A stretch of DNA of 64,000 nucleotides from Streptococcus pseudopneumoniae (GCF_001074155.1 NZ_JUUZ01000032.1:32669-96668); one strand, 5' to 3'. Positions 42,512-52,424 are shown, counted from the stretch's first letter. Numbers and translations are program-made. Notes: generated by a model not told the origin, from the sequence alone.

Positions 42512-42710
42512 CCACAGGTCAGGCGCAGACCGTAGACCGACGTTCCTAGTCCATGATGAAACTTCAACCCCCGGTTTCTAACAGGGGGGTTACATTTGGC
42601 AAAAATGCCACATCCACCCCTCTTCATTCCTTATGGGAGTTGAGTTTACAGATTTCAAGAAGTGTGTCACTTTCGTCAAAAAAGTGTGTCACTCCAAAAA
42701 AGGAGGTATA
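42506..42710 (+). other. Origin of transfer (oriT) region
   Basis: The core at 42567-42590 has the form ACCCCC-GGTTTCTAACA-GGGGGGT, matching the oriT inverted repeat and nick context of Tn916 and ICEBs1 (CTAACAGG). A hairpin TGGC-AAAAAT-GCCA follows (42597-42610). Further elements are a hairpin at 42506-42524 (GCCTGACC/GGTCAGGC) and a direct repeat AGTGTGTCACT at 42661 and 42683, just before the relaxase gene. The position between the coupling ATPase and relaxase genes is the same as in Tn916. Confidence 0.85.
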
Positions 42711-42717
42711 TTCATGA

Positions 42718-43950
42718 ATGGATAAAATCAGCCCATTCAATCTTAAAAAATTTCGTCAAGAAACTGGGATGAGTCAAAAACAATTTGCAGAAGCTATTGA
42801 TCTTCCAACTAGAACCTACCGTTCTTATGAATCTGGAGAAAGAGGTTTAACTATCGAAAAGTTCCGAAATCTCAAAGAGAAATTGGGATTTCATAAAGAA
42901 TATGAAGAAAATAGACTGCGTGCTAGAATTGACTATGTAAGAATTTCATTCCCATCCCTACGAGATCTAGAAAGCTTTTGTAATAACTTTCTCTATTGTC
43001 ATCTCACTGAATTCACAGAACAAGAAACACGGCTCATGAATTACACCCATCTCTGGCAACGAGGAAATATTTGGATCTTTGATTTCTTTGATAAAATCGA
43101 AACAAAGGACTTTCAAGCTTGCCTTCAATTATCTGGTCAAGGTTGCCGTGAGATGGAAGTTCTTTTAGAACATAAAGGAGTAACCTGGCAGACATTCTTT
43201 CAAAATCTACTTTATGGTTATGAGGATTGCCGCATTAAACGACTAGATATCGCTCTAGATGAGCTCTACAAGGGGTTCGGGAGAGAGCATGAACAAATAC
43301 ATCTCCCTGAATTAATAGAACGTTTATACGCAAAAGAAATCATCCTAAAGTCACTTAAAAAATGGAATGTGACTGGTGGAGGTTCTTTTACAAATAATGA
43401 AGACATGGAAGCAAATCACGGACTATCTATTTATTTTGGTTCCCGTCAAAGCCAACTCTACTTCAACTTCTATGAAAAACGCTACGAACTTGCTCAACAA
43501 GAAAACATCTCCTTGGAAGAATCCTTGGAGATTTTTGGCATCTGGAATCGTTATGAAATTCGCTTTTCCGACCAAAAAGCACAGGGTACAATTGAGAAAT
43601 ATGTCAATGGAGTGGATCTTGGAGAAATTGCCCGTGGTGTCGTTAATAAAGAAATTCAAGTCTATAATGGCACTAATCAATTCGGAGCTTATAAACCAGA
43701 CGAAAAATGGCAAAAACTTTTTGGAGGCGTTGAACCTTTAAAACTATCAACAAGTCCACAACCTTACAGTTTTGAGCGCACCATTCGCTGGCTAACTCAT
43801 CAGGTATCGAACTCCTTAGCGCTCGTGAATGAAGCTGATAAAATCATGCAGACGGAATACATGAAAATGATTCAAAACAGCGGAGAAATCACAGACCGAG
43901 GGAATGCAATGCTAAATCTTATTAAAGCAAATAAACAATACGAAACATAG
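42718..43950 (+). CDS. MobT-family relaxase (Rep_trans type)
   Basis: 410 residues. An N-terminal XRE helix-turn-helix (residues 8-60, SQKQFAEAIDLPTRTYRSYE) precedes the replication-initiator-like catalytic domain (RLDIALDELYKGFG, SIYFGSRQSQLYFNFYEK). It belongs to the group of Tn916 Orf20 and ICEBs1 NicK, which nick oriT through a Tyr and start rolling-circle transfer and replication. It starts at ATG 42718; a tiny ATG at 42714 just upstream ends after three codons. An AGGAGG is in place. Confidence 0.92.
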   Translation: MDKISPFNLKKFRQETGMSQKQFAEAIDLPTRTYRSYESGERGLTIEKFRNLKEKLGFHKEYEENRLRARIDYVRISFPSLRDLESFCNNFLYCHLTEFTEQETRLMNYTHLWQRGNIWIFDFFDKIETKDFQACLQLSGQGCREMEVLLEHKGVTWQTFFQNLLYGYEDCRIKRLDIALDELYKGFGREHEQIHLPELIERLYAKEIILKSLKKWNVTGGGSFTNNEDMEANHGLSIYFGSRQSQLYFNFYEKRYELAQQENISLEESLEIFGIWNRYEIRFSDQKAQGTIEKYVNGVDLGEIARGVVNKEIQVYNGTNQFGAYKPDEKWQKLFGGVEPLKLSTSPQPYSFERTIRWLTHQVSNSLALVNEADKIMQTEYMKMIQNSGEITDRGNAMLNLIKANKQYET

Positions 43951-43963
43951 AAAGGAATTATCC

Positions 43964-44194
43964 ATGGAATATAAAGTAGAATTAAGCTCACTTGAAAGCT
44001 TTAAAGCATGGGCTGGTGCTCTAAATACATTAAACACCGTTCGAGAGCGAGGAGGAATGGATGACTTAACCACTATCTGTGAAGAAATTTTCTGCGGAGA
44101 TATCCCAACCGAAGTACAAATTAATGACTGGCTCTGGTTTGACTCTGACTTTATCTACCAAGCATTAGGTTATGAAGACCTATTAGACAACTAA
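43964..44194 (+). CDS. Small acidic ICE protein of unknown function
   Basis: 76 residues, acidic (EEIFCGDIPTEVQINDWLWFDSDF). Similar short proteins are found after the relaxase gene in ICEs of this superfamily (position of Tn916 Orf19). The size and charge could fit a DNA-mimic or regulatory partner, but I see no ArdA signature. Its stop codon abuts the next start. Confidence 0.6.
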   Translation: MEYKVELSSLESFKAWAGALNTLNTVRERGGMDDLTTICEEIFCGDIPTEVQINDWLWFDSDFIYQALGYEDLLDN

Positions 44195-44751
44195 TGTTTA
44201 AGAAAATATATAGAGAAGATTTTTTTCTATTACCTGATCAAGAATTTTGGACATTCTATATCCTTTTACGAAAAGGAAAAGATTATTACTATGAATGTGC
44301 TGCAAAATCTAGAGAAGAATCTCCTAACTCAAAAGGATTTTATACATACGACCATGCACTATTCACAATAGATGGTGAGTTAATTAATTTCAACTTAAAC
44401 ATGCGCCCTTCTCTCATAACCTATATTCAAAAAACCATTAAGGTCAATCAAGAAATATTTAGAAAGGAAATAATTATGGCTACAAAAACACAATTTGAAA
44501 AGAAGGTCTGTCAACTTTCCTATGAATTTGGGGAATTACTCAAGAAAAAGGATCACAACCAGGCTTGGACAAAAGCTGGTGAGTTAAATGCTCTCCTCAA
44601 AAAAGAAGAAGTTAAGGAACTAAAACAAGATCTAGTAGAGCAGCTACAAAATGAATTGCGAGGCTACTACTTCATCAACGGGGAGATTGAAAAAGCCAAT
44701 AAACGGCTTTATGCAAAAGGTTCAAAATTTATTGAATTAGCTAATATTTAA
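44194..44751 (+). CDS. Two-part ICE protein, possibly a fusion of two small genes
   Basis: 185 residues. The first part (1-90) is mixed alpha/beta with FYILLRKGKDYYYECAAKS. The second (from Met95, MATKTQFEKKVCQLSYEFG) is a lysine-rich helical domain. A good ribosome binding site (AGAAAGGAAATAATT) lies just before the internal ATG at 44476, as if the second part were once, or still is, its own gene. Neither part has a recognised family. Confidence 0.6.
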   Translation: MFKKIYREDFFLLPDQEFWTFYILLRKGKDYYYECAAKSREESPNSKGFYTYDHALFTIDGELINFNLNMRPSLITYIQKTIKVNQEIFRKEIIMATKTQFEKKVCQLSYEFGELLKKKDHNQAWTKAGELNALLKKEEVKELKQDLVEQLQNELRGYYFINGEIEKANKRLYAKGSKFIELANI

Positions 44752-44762
44752 AAGGAGTGTCT

Positions 44763-45749
44763 ATGAATAAATCAAAGAACTACCTACTAAGAATTAGAGA
44801 TTATCTCTCAAATTTTGAAAAGAAAGAGAAGAAAGGAAAGCCACCAAAATTAAAAATTGTAAATAAAAAGACTGTAAACATAGCTATGATCGGAGGAATT
44901 TTTTTCCTCCTTTTTATTGGACTAATGGGTTCTTTCCGAGCTATTACTCTTTCAAATCAAGTCACTTCTCTACAAGAAAGTATTAAAAACATAGACATCT
45001 CTTCAAATCAAACTAAAATAGAGCCCGTTCAATACAACTATCAACTCCAATACTACCTGAATGACTATGTTTATGCTTATTTTACTCTTTCTCAAGATAC
45101 CGATAAGCAACAAGAGCAAGTTAAGCGATTAGAAAACTTCTACAACTTTGTTCCTGATATCAAATCACAAGGTCAAATTCGAAACCCAAGTGAACTGGTC
45201 TCATCTCAATTATTGACGGTAGAAGATAATATTGCCAAGTATAAGATTAAATACAAAGAAAAGATTAATAATGAGAATCCCAAAGAATACCAGATAGGTT
45301 TCAACATACCTTTTGGAAGAAAAGATGGAAAATTCTTTATTTCCGGACTACCTTGGTTCTCTGCTCTAACATCTTATCAAGCTGGACATTTTAACGAAGA
45401 AGAAAAACTAAAATTATCTGCGACAGATCAATTCTCTGACTCAGAACATAAGAAGGTAGAGAAATTTCTTACTATTTTCTTTACAAACTATACTAGCAAT
45501 CAAGATAATTTAAATTTAATTGCTCCAGATATTACTGTCGTATCTAATACAAAATTTAAAACTATCGACTATATCTATCTTAAAAATGAAGGAGAATCCC
45601 TCATTGCTTATGTGCAAGCGACTTTTGAAGTTGGAGGAAGTACTCATTCAGAAAACTTTACTTTTACCCTCACAGAAAAAGAACAGACATACTATGTCAA
45701 AAAATTAGAACACACCATTCCATTAAATTATGCAAACGATAAAGAATAG
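44763..45749 (+). CDS. TcpC-like conjugation channel protein
   Basis: About 328 residues from ATG 44763 after AAAGGAG; a GTG six bases earlier is the alternative. A cytoplasmic basic N-terminus, one membrane helix (about 40-62) and two outside NTF2-like domains (about 95-200 and 215-325) fit TcpC/Orf13 of Tn916 and ConG-related VirB8-like proteins. It is an essential piece of the Gram-positive transfer channel. Confidence 0.85.
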   Translation: MNKSKNYLLRIRDYLSNFEKKEKKGKPPKLKIVNKKTVNIAMIGGIFFLLFIGLMGSFRAITLSNQVTSLQESIKNIDISSNQTKIEPVQYNYQLQYYLNDYVYAYFTLSQDTDKQQEQVKRLENFYNFVPDIKSQGQIRNPSELVSSQLLTVEDNIAKYKIKYKEKINNENPKEYQIGFNIPFGRKDGKFFISGLPWFSALTSYQAGHFNEEEKLKLSATDQFSDSEHKKVEKFLTIFFTNYTSNQDNLNLIAPDITVVSNTKFKTIDYIYLKNEGESLIAYVQATFEVGGSTHSENFTFTLTEKEQTYYVKKLEHTIPLNYANDKE

Positions 45750-45758
45750 GAGAAACAT

Positions 45759-45983
45759 ATGAATACTGGAAATCTACGAACATTTCTTCAAGGTGATGCC
45801 GTTTGGATCTTAGGAGCAATTGCTGTTCTATTAGCCATTAAAGCTTGGCGCAATAGTTCTTGGATTCAACTTCTTTCCGTACTAGGATTTTATGCCGTCA
45901 TCGTCTCCTTGACCAAAGGACAAGATATCTTGAAAGCTTTTGGTTGGTTCCTTAGACTTTTCGGAATCGAAACAGGTCTTTAA
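45759..45983 (+). CDS. Small two-helix membrane protein of the transfer channel (TcpD-like)
   Basis: 74 residues with two hydrophobic segments (about 14-30 and 38-52) and the phrase LRTFLQGDAVWILGAIAVLLAIKAWRN-type start typical of small proteins before TcpE in ICESt3-like operons. It probably belongs to the membrane channel. Confidence 0.7.
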   Translation: MNTGNLRTFLQGDAVWILGAIAVLLAIKAWRNSSWIQLLSVLGFYAVIVSLTKGQDILKAFGWFLRLFGIETGL

Positions 45984-45985
45984 TC

Positions 45986-46396
45986 ATGAATGAAGAAAAA
46001 CTATACGACTACAGCAAGGGGCTCAACGCCCCTTATTGGATTCAAGAAATAAAAACGAAGCAAGGTACACGAATTTGGTATTTCGCAACACCAATGCAGT
46101 TATCTTTTTTTATTGTCTTCATCTTCATTTTTGTGATGATGTTGCTTTTTGGAGGATTTATTTTGATTCCAATCGCACAATTCACACACTCTATTTCACT
46201 ACTACTCTATTGGTATATTCCTTATAAATTAGCTAAATTTTATACCGAATATGAACCTCACGGTAAGAAAATGCATGTCTTCATTGGAGACTATATCATT
46301 TATCTTTTTGATTTTAAATTAAACAAAAAAGCAATCTACCACGAAGATCGAATAAACCCAATAGACGAAATAGTTTTTGAAAAAACAAATTTATAG
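45986..46396 (+). CDS. TcpE-family conjugal transfer protein
   Basis: 136 residues with two membrane helices (about 35-58 and 62-82) flanked by short basic segments; WYIPYKLAKFYTEYEPHGKK is typical. It matches TcpE/Tn916 Orf17 and ICEBs1 ConD, a membrane component needed for transfer. It begins two bases after the previous stop. Confidence 0.82.
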   Translation: MNEEKLYDYSKGLNAPYWIQEIKTKQGTRIWYFATPMQLSFFIVFIFIFVMMLLFGGFILIPIAQFTHSISLLLYWYIPYKLAKFYTEYEPHGKKMHVFIGDYIIYLFDFKLNKKAIYHEDRINPIDEIVFEKTNL

Positions 46397-46409
46397 AAAA
46401 GGAGGATTT

Positions 46410-48914
46410 ATGAGTATTATCTTAACTTACCCAATTAAAGCAACCAACAAAAATTTAGCACTCAAAAAAGATCAATCAGTTGTTGCTTACTATCGCATTC
46501 CTAACACTCCCATCACCATTACGGATGAATATAAAAAAGAGAAACACAAGATAACAGTTTCTCAAATCATGAAGAAACTAAAGAAAAATAAGCACTTTGA
46601 GATTTCACTAATCCCAAAAGATTACCTCTTAGAAGAGAAATTGCGAGACTTTTCTGAAGCTCTAGCGAATGATAGTCGGAAACTTGGAGAAGAACTTCTT
46701 CTCTATACCGTTGATAGACTAACTGATGAGATGGAAATCCCCTATCAGTACGATTGGATTGCGGGAATCAAGTTACGTAAACAAAACAATGGTGCAACCC
46801 TAAAAGAATTAGCTCTTGAAAACTTCACTGTATTCTCTGAGAAAATTGCTAATGGATTTGGATATGAATTCAAAACAGATCTGGATTGGTTTGAAGATTA
46901 TAAAAGCGATGAAGAAACTGTCTTTCAAGCTTTATCTACTCTTCGTGCTAAACGTCTCACCAATGAAGAATTATTCTATTATCAGCGCATGCAATACCTT
47001 CGCTATATCCCTCACTATAAGAAAGAAGTTCTTGCTAATCGTTCTCAATTCAATATTACAGATACTCTAATCAAAGTTCTTAAAGGTGGTTTCCTCAAAC
47101 TCGAAAGTCCTTATGGTTCGTCCTTTGTTACTATCCTTCCAATTGGGAAATATCCTGTGCAATTCAATGGTTTTCATTTAGGAGAGTTTGTCCAACGATT
47201 GAACTTCCCTGTAGAGCTACGAATAAAGGCAGAATTCATTGATTCTAACAAAATAAAAGGGAAAATGGGGCGCTCTAACACTCGCTTTAGAAACATCATG
47301 GAAGAGGCAGAAAACACCGATACTGTCCAACAAGATGAAATTATTATGGGCTCCATTTCCCTAAAGGATCTCATGAAAAAGGTGGGTAACAAGGAAGAAA
47401 TCGTCGAATACGGAGCTTACCTTGTAGTTTCAGCCTCAAGCGTAAATCAACTCCGTCAAAGAAGACAAGTTATTCTAAATTACTTCGATGATATGGGTGT
47501 TGAAATTAGCGAAGCTTCACAGGATGCCCCTTACCTCTTTCAAGCACTTCTTTATGGAGAATCTCTTCAGAAAAAAACACGGACATGGACACATATGGTC
47601 ACATGCAGAGGTTTCTCTGAACTTATGCCCTTTACAAGCACTTCCTCAGGAAATCGTATTGGCTGGTATATTGGCCGTGTAGATAACTGGATTGGACGCT
47701 GGGATAACATCGAAAAGGCTATCGATTCTTCAAAGAATATCGTCCTCTATAATGCCACTGTCGGAAATAAAGAAGATATCGCTGGTAAGATCACTAAAAA
47801 CCCACATATCATCATTACAGGGGCAACAGGACAAGGAAAATCTTTCCTTGCTCAGATTATCTTTTTGAGTGTTGCTCTACAAAATGTCAAAACACTCTAT
47901 ATCGATCCAAAACGTGAACTTAGAAATCATTATCACGAAGTGATTAATTCTCCTCATTTTTCCGAACTATACCCGGAACGAAAAAGACAGATTGAAAACT
48001 TCAATTTTGTAACTCTCGACAGTTCTCTCCGTTCTAATCATGGGGTGTTAGATCCAATTATAGTTCTTGAGAAAGAACAATCCGTAGAAGTTTCTAAAAA
48101 TATGCTCGAGTTTCTTTTACAAGCTGTTGATGATGTATCAATGGACCAGAAAACAGCAATCACAGAAGCAATCAATGCAATCGTAGAACGTAGAGCAGCA
48201 GGTGAAAAAGTAGGATTCAAACACGTTTTAGAATCTCTAAGAAACTCCTCATCTTCTGAAATTGCTTCGGTTGGAAGGTATCTAACATCAATAGTGACTA
48301 ATTCTATTTTAGAATTAGCTTTTTCTGACGGAACAACCCAAGGCCTTGACTATGACTCACGAGTTACTATTTTAGAAGTCAACAATCTCAAACTCCCTAA
48401 AGATGACTCCACAAAAATCTCCGACCATGAGCGTAATTCCATAGCTCTCATGTTTGCGCTCGGTGCTTTCTGTACTCACTTTGGAGAACGAAATGAAAAT
48501 GAAGATACAATTGAGTTCTTCGATGAAGCTTGGATTCTAATGAAATCCGCAGAAGGAAAAGCTGTAATTAAAAATATGCGCCGTATTGGACGATCTAAAA
48601 ATAATACTTTAGCACTGATTACACAATCTGTTCATGATGCAGAAAACGATGATGATACAACTGGTTTCGGAACAATCTTTGCATTCTATGAAAAATCAGA
48701 GCGAGAAGATATTCTAAAACATGTAAATCTCGAAGTTACTGAAAACAATCTAGAGTGGATTGATAATATGATTTCTGGTCAATGTCTTTATTATGATGTC
48801 TACGGAAATCTTAATATGATTTCAATTCACAATCTATTTGAAGATATCGATATGCTTTTGAAACCAATGAAAGCCACTGTATCTTCAAGTCTCGAAAACA
48901 AATACGCTAGTTAG
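46410..48914 (+). CDS. VirB4-like conjugation ATPase
   Basis: 834 residues from ATG 46410 after AAAGGAGG; an earlier in-frame start at 46377 lacks a ribosome binding site. The C-terminal ATPase domain has GATGQGKSFLAQII (Walker A, about 473) and TIEFFDEAWILMKS (Walker B, about 705), then RRIGRSKNNTLALITQS. It is the counterpart of Tn916 Orf16 and ICEBs1 ConE and powers assembly or function of the channel at the membrane. Confidence 0.93.
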   Translation: MSIILTYPIKATNKNLALKKDQSVVAYYRIPNTPITITDEYKKEKHKITVSQIMKKLKKNKHFEISLIPKDYLLEEKLRDFSEALANDSRKLGEELLLYTVDRLTDEMEIPYQYDWIAGIKLRKQNNGATLKELALENFTVFSEKIANGFGYEFKTDLDWFEDYKSDEETVFQALSTLRAKRLTNEELFYYQRMQYLRYIPHYKKEVLANRSQFNITDTLIKVLKGGFLKLESPYGSSFVTILPIGKYPVQFNGFHLGEFVQRLNFPVELRIKAEFIDSNKIKGKMGRSNTRFRNIMEEAENTDTVQQDEIIMGSISLKDLMKKVGNKEEIVEYGAYLVVSASSVNQLRQRRQVILNYFDDMGVEISEASQDAPYLFQALLYGESLQKKTRTWTHMVTCRGFSELMPFTSTSSGNRIGWYIGRVDNWIGRWDNIEKAIDSSKNIVLYNATVGNKEDIAGKITKNPHIIITGATGQGKSFLAQIIFLSVALQNVKTLYIDPKRELRNHYHEVINSPHFSELYPERKRQIENFNFVTLDSSLRSNHGVLDPIIVLEKEQSVEVSKNMLEFLLQAVDDVSMDQKTAITEAINAIVERRAAGEKVGFKHVLESLRNSSSSEIASVGRYLTSIVTNSILELAFSDGTTQGLDYDSRVTILEVNNLKLPKDDSTKISDHERNSIALMFALGAFCTHFGERNENEDTIEFFDEAWILMKSAEGKAVIKNMRRIGRSKNNTLALITQSVHDAENDDDTTGFGTIFAFYEKSEREDILKHVNLEVTENNLEWIDNMISGQCLYYDVYGNLNMISIHNLFEDIDMLLKPMKATVSSSLENKYAS

Positions 48915-48925
48915 GAGGTGAATCT

Positions 48926-50797
48926 ATGCAAGAGGCTTTTGACAAGCTCAAGGGAGTGGATATCTTCTCTCTTAAATCCTACATGGAACCAACAGGCTAT
49001 GCTTCTTTTAATGGTGCTTGGGTTCTCATCAATGAACTTTTTGTCAATCTCTTCTTTTTCATCCTCAATGCTGTTGTTGGCTTTTTCTCTTTGTTCATCC
49101 GAATCCTTGAAAGTATCGATCTTTACAGCTCATATAAAACTTATGTTTTTAACGGTGCAAAGAGTCTATGGAATGGTTTTACTGGTTCAACAAAAGGGAA
49201 TGTCACTGATCAATCATTAGTTGCATTACTTCTTTTGATACTTGGTTTTTATCTCTTCTACCAGTACTTCTTTTCTAAAGGCTCGTTTGCTAAAACTCTT
49301 CTTCATGTTTGTCTAGTCATTCTACTAGGATTTGGTTACTTTGGTACAATTGCTGGAACTTCCGGCGGACTTTATCTTCTTGACACCATCAATAATGTCT
49401 CGAAAGATGTCAAACAAAAAATTGTGAGTATCAAGGTGGACTATGCAAAAGACAAATCGGTAAAAGTCGGTGAGTCTATGGCCGATAGCTATATAGCTGA
49501 AACTTCATATAAAGCCTATCTTTTTGTAAATACTGGCCAAGAGAACGGGAAATATAAAAACAGTCAAAATGGGAAAGAAGAAGATTTCGATGATAGTAAG
49601 GTGCTTGGAACTAGTGATAGTAAAGGAAATTTCACTGCTGTTAAAACAAAAGAACGTTCTCAATATCTGGACGAATTAGGGAATGGTGCTAATGAGGATG
49701 GCGAAAAGAATCGTTGGGTATCTGCAATGCCAGATTTTATCTTTATACGCACATTCTATGTCATCTTTAAAGTATTAGAAGCATTCGTCTTAGCACTACC
49801 AATCATTGTTATTCAAATACTAAATATCATCGCACAAATTCTAGTGCTAACAATGATTCTCATATTCCCAATCGTTCTTCTAATTTCTTTTATACCTCGT
49901 ATGCAAGATCTGATTTTTGGGGTTCTTAAAGTTATGTTAGGTGGTTTAGCCTTTCCAGTAATCTCTAGTTTATTAATCTTGTTAATTTTCTACATTGAAA
50001 AAATTGTAGAAAATATGATTATCACTAGTTTTGATACTATTTTGAAGAATCTGCCATCCTTAGTTCTACTCGGTCTAGTCTTTAAATTATTAGTTTCAGT
50101 AGTCGCAAAAGGTGTCATCTACTTCCTAATCTGGAAATACAAAGCAGAATTAATTCAATTTATCCTTGGTTCTAAAGCTAGAATGGTAACATCTGATATT
50201 GGTAATAAAGTCGAGAATGGCGTCACTAAAACAAAAGAAATTACGTCTCAGATTCCAACTCAAAGCTTGAAGACAGCTCAACACCTTGGAAACTTTACTC
50301 TAGCTGGTGCGGGGTTTGCTAGTGGAATGGTAATGAATAGCAAGAGTCACTTCCAAAATATTGGCTCCTATTTTACACAAAGAGATTCAAATCCATCTAT
50401 AGAGAATTCGCAGCCTGAAATAACTGAAAATCCAATTACACCGAACCCTTCTGAAACAACTGAATCTCAAATAGAAATCATTCATAAAAATATTCAAAAT
50501 CCGGTGGTTCATTCCACTATCCAGCAAGCAGCAACTCCTACACAGAATGATGAATTTCAAACTCTGAAGGAAGAAAGAGTTTCACCTTTCAAGCAGCATC
50601 GGATCAATAATATTGAACAGCAATTAGAAAAATATAAAGATTCTCAATCAATGTATAAAGCACAAGGTTCAAATGCTTTCACTCGTGCTTATCGTAAAAC
50701 AATGACACCAGATAATAAATTGAAAGCAAATATCGAACGACGAAATCGATTGACTCAACGACTAAATCAACTGCGAGGAGAATTAAATGAACATTAA
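48926..50797 (+). CDS. VirB6/TrbL-like polytopic channel protein
   Basis: 623 residues with about seven membrane helices in the first 430 residues. A soluble loop (about 165-270) is followed by a long polar C-terminal tail with Thr/Ser/Pro-rich sequence and a coiled coil (about 555-620). It corresponds to Tn916 Orf15 in length and position after VirB4. It should form the inner part of the transfer pore. Confidence 0.82.
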   Translation: MQEAFDKLKGVDIFSLKSYMEPTGYASFNGAWVLINELFVNLFFFILNAVVGFFSLFIRILESIDLYSSYKTYVFNGAKSLWNGFTGSTKGNVTDQSLVALLLLILGFYLFYQYFFSKGSFAKTLLHVCLVILLGFGYFGTIAGTSGGLYLLDTINNVSKDVKQKIVSIKVDYAKDKSVKVGESMADSYIAETSYKAYLFVNTGQENGKYKNSQNGKEEDFDDSKVLGTSDSKGNFTAVKTKERSQYLDELGNGANEDGEKNRWVSAMPDFIFIRTFYVIFKVLEAFVLALPIIVIQILNIIAQILVLTMILIFPIVLLISFIPRMQDLIFGVLKVMLGGLAFPVISSLLILLIFYIEKIVENMIITSFDTILKNLPSLVLLGLVFKLLVSVVAKGVIYFLIWKYKAELIQFILGSKARMVTSDIGNKVENGVTKTKEITSQIPTQSLKTAQHLGNFTLAGAGFASGMVMNSKSHFQNIGSYFTQRDSNPSIENSQPEITENPITPNPSETTESQIEIIHKNIQNPVVHSTIQQAATPTQNDEFQTLKEERVSPFKQHRINNIEQQLEKYKDSQSMYKAQGSNAFTRAYRKTMTPDNKLKANIERRNRLTQRLNQLRGELNEH

Positions 50798-51011
50798 AAT
50801 ACGATCAAGAACTGCCTTCCCAAAAATACTTGAAGAAACACTTTACCAAGCTTATAGAGAAGGAAAACGATCTGTCGATTTCCTTCTTTTAATTCCCGTT
50901 TTAGAGGAAGAACAAGAACAAATTATTGAACAAGTTAAATCTCATTCTGTAGTTTTGGATGCTAAGTGGAGATTCGGAACTGTCTTATTTACGGCTTATA
51001 TTAAACACTAA
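50787..51011 (+). CDS. Small hypothetical transfer-operon protein
   Basis: 74 residues, overlaps the end of the VirB6-like gene by 11 bases. It looks like a compact alpha/beta protein (KIRSRTAFPKILEETLYQAY, DAKWRFGTVLFTAYIKH). Found in this place in ICESt3-like operons; function unknown. Confidence 0.65.
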   Translation: MNIKIRSRTAFPKILEETLYQAYREGKRSVDFLLLIPVLEEEQEQIIEQVKSHSVVLDAKWRFGTVLFTAYIKH

Positions 51012-51028
51012 ATTAGAAAGGAGATCCT

Positions 51029-52129
51029 ATGAAAAAACTAAAATGGTATCTATTGTCTCACCTCATTCCATTATTTATTCCAGTCTTTGTAATTATAATC
51101 TTCATGGGAGTCATTGGGGGAAGTGCAAATAGCTCTTCCAAAACATCAAAAGATTTCAAATATGCTGAACACTGGTCAGATGGAGACCCATATACACACA
51201 ATCTCCTTGTTCATCGTTATGGTATCAAGGCTGAACAATTAGACGGCTTTTTAGATACATTAGGAATCTCCTTTGACCGAAACCGTATTAATGGTAGAAA
51301 ACTTTTAGAATGGGAAGCTAAGTCTAACTTAGATGTTCGTGGAATTGTAGCAATCGCATTAAATGAAAGTTCACTAGGAACGGCTGGTGTAGCACGAAAT
51401 CCTGGTGCTAATATGTTTGGCTTTGGTGCATTTGACTCCAATCCAGACAACGCGAAGAACTTTAATGATGATATAGCAGTTGTTAGTTTAACTAAGCAAA
51501 CAATTATTGGAAACAAAAACGAAACCTTTAAAATACAGGACGATAAAGCTCTCAAGTACGCGAATGGAACTCTTAATAGTTCTATAGATGGTGGAGTATA
51601 TTTTACAGACACTAGCGGTTCCGGAAAACGGAGAGCAGAAACCATGCAAAAACTCGATCAGTATATAGATGAACATGGAGGAACTCCAACAGCTCCGAAG
51701 GAAACAAATGATACTGGAACAAGAATCAGCTCAAGCGAAATTCCATCAGGATATAGCATCACACAAACTATTGATACGACTAATTATATAGCTAGTAGTT
51801 ATCCCTGGGGACAATGTACTTGGTTTGTTTTTAATAGAGCAAAGCAACTTGGAATTACATTTGACCCGTACATGGGGAATGGTAATCAATGGATGGAGAA
51901 ATCTGGGTATTCAACCACGAAAACACCTACGGAACACTCCGCACTATCATTCTCATCAAGTCAAGCTGGGGCAGATCCAGTATACGGACACGTAGCATTT
52001 GTAGAGCAAGTTAAATCTGATGGTTCTATACTTATATCCGAATCGAATTTTAAGGGACTTGGAATAGTCAGCTATCGCACATTCGATGCAGAAACAGCTA
52101 AACAATTTACATATGTCTTAGGACATTAG
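51029..52129 (+). CDS. Bifunctional cell-wall hydrolase of the transfer machine (glucosaminidase-like plus CHAP)
   Basis: 366 residues. One N-terminal membrane anchor (about 8-30). A first hydrolase domain at about 60-210 has AIALNESSLGTAGVA and NMFGFGAFDSNP, typical of glucosaminidase/lytic transglycosylase-like VirB1 proteins. A C-terminal CHAP amidase/peptidase domain at about 255-366 has the catalytic Cys in YPWGQCTWFVF and the His in VYGHVAFVE. It is the counterpart of Tn916 Orf14 and ICEBs1 CwlT and opens the peptidoglycan for the channel. Confidence 0.92.
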   Translation: MKKLKWYLLSHLIPLFIPVFVIIIFMGVIGGSANSSSKTSKDFKYAEHWSDGDPYTHNLLVHRYGIKAEQLDGFLDTLGISFDRNRINGRKLLEWEAKSNLDVRGIVAIALNESSLGTAGVARNPGANMFGFGAFDSNPDNAKNFNDDIAVVSLTKQTIIGNKNETFKIQDDKALKYANGTLNSSIDGGVYFTDTSGSGKRRAETMQKLDQYIDEHGGTPTAPKETNDTGTRISSSEIPSGYSITQTIDTTNYIASSYPWGQCTWFVFNRAKQLGITFDPYMGNGNQWMEKSGYSTTKTPTEHSALSFSSSQAGADPVYGHVAFVEQVKSDGSILISESNFKGLGIVSYRTFDAETAKQFTYVLGH

Positions 52130-52141
52130 AAAGGAGAAAAT

Positions 52142-52414
52142 ATGTTAGTACAATTACCTGACGAACAGACACAAGAAATTCAACAAATGATTGCAACTCT
52201 CTTGAAAAATGAAATCCATCACTTTAAAGAAGATATCGGGGCAGACAGTCCTTTTCTTAATAAAAAGCAAACTTGTAATTATCTGGGTGTATCTAATAAT
52301 ACTTTAGATATCTGGATTGCTATGGGACTCCCTTATATTAAAATTGGAAAATCAATTCGTTTTAACAAAGAAAGTATCAATCAGTGGATGACTCGATTAG
52401 AGATAAGCGCATAA
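52142..52414 (+). CDS. xis: Excisionase-like DNA-binding protein (Xis)
   Basis: 90 residues. A MerR-type helix-turn-helix of the excisionase kind (LNKKQTCNYLGVSNNTLDIW, IKIGKSIRFNKESINQWM) directs excision by bending att DNA with the integrase. It lies 10 bases before the integrase gene, as in related elements. Confidence 0.85.
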   Translation: MLVQLPDEQTQEIQQMIATLLKNEIHHFKEDIGADSPFLNKKQTCNYLGVSNNTLDIWIAMGLPYIKIGKSIRFNKESINQWMTRLEISA

Positions 52415-52424
52415 GGAGGAAAAA

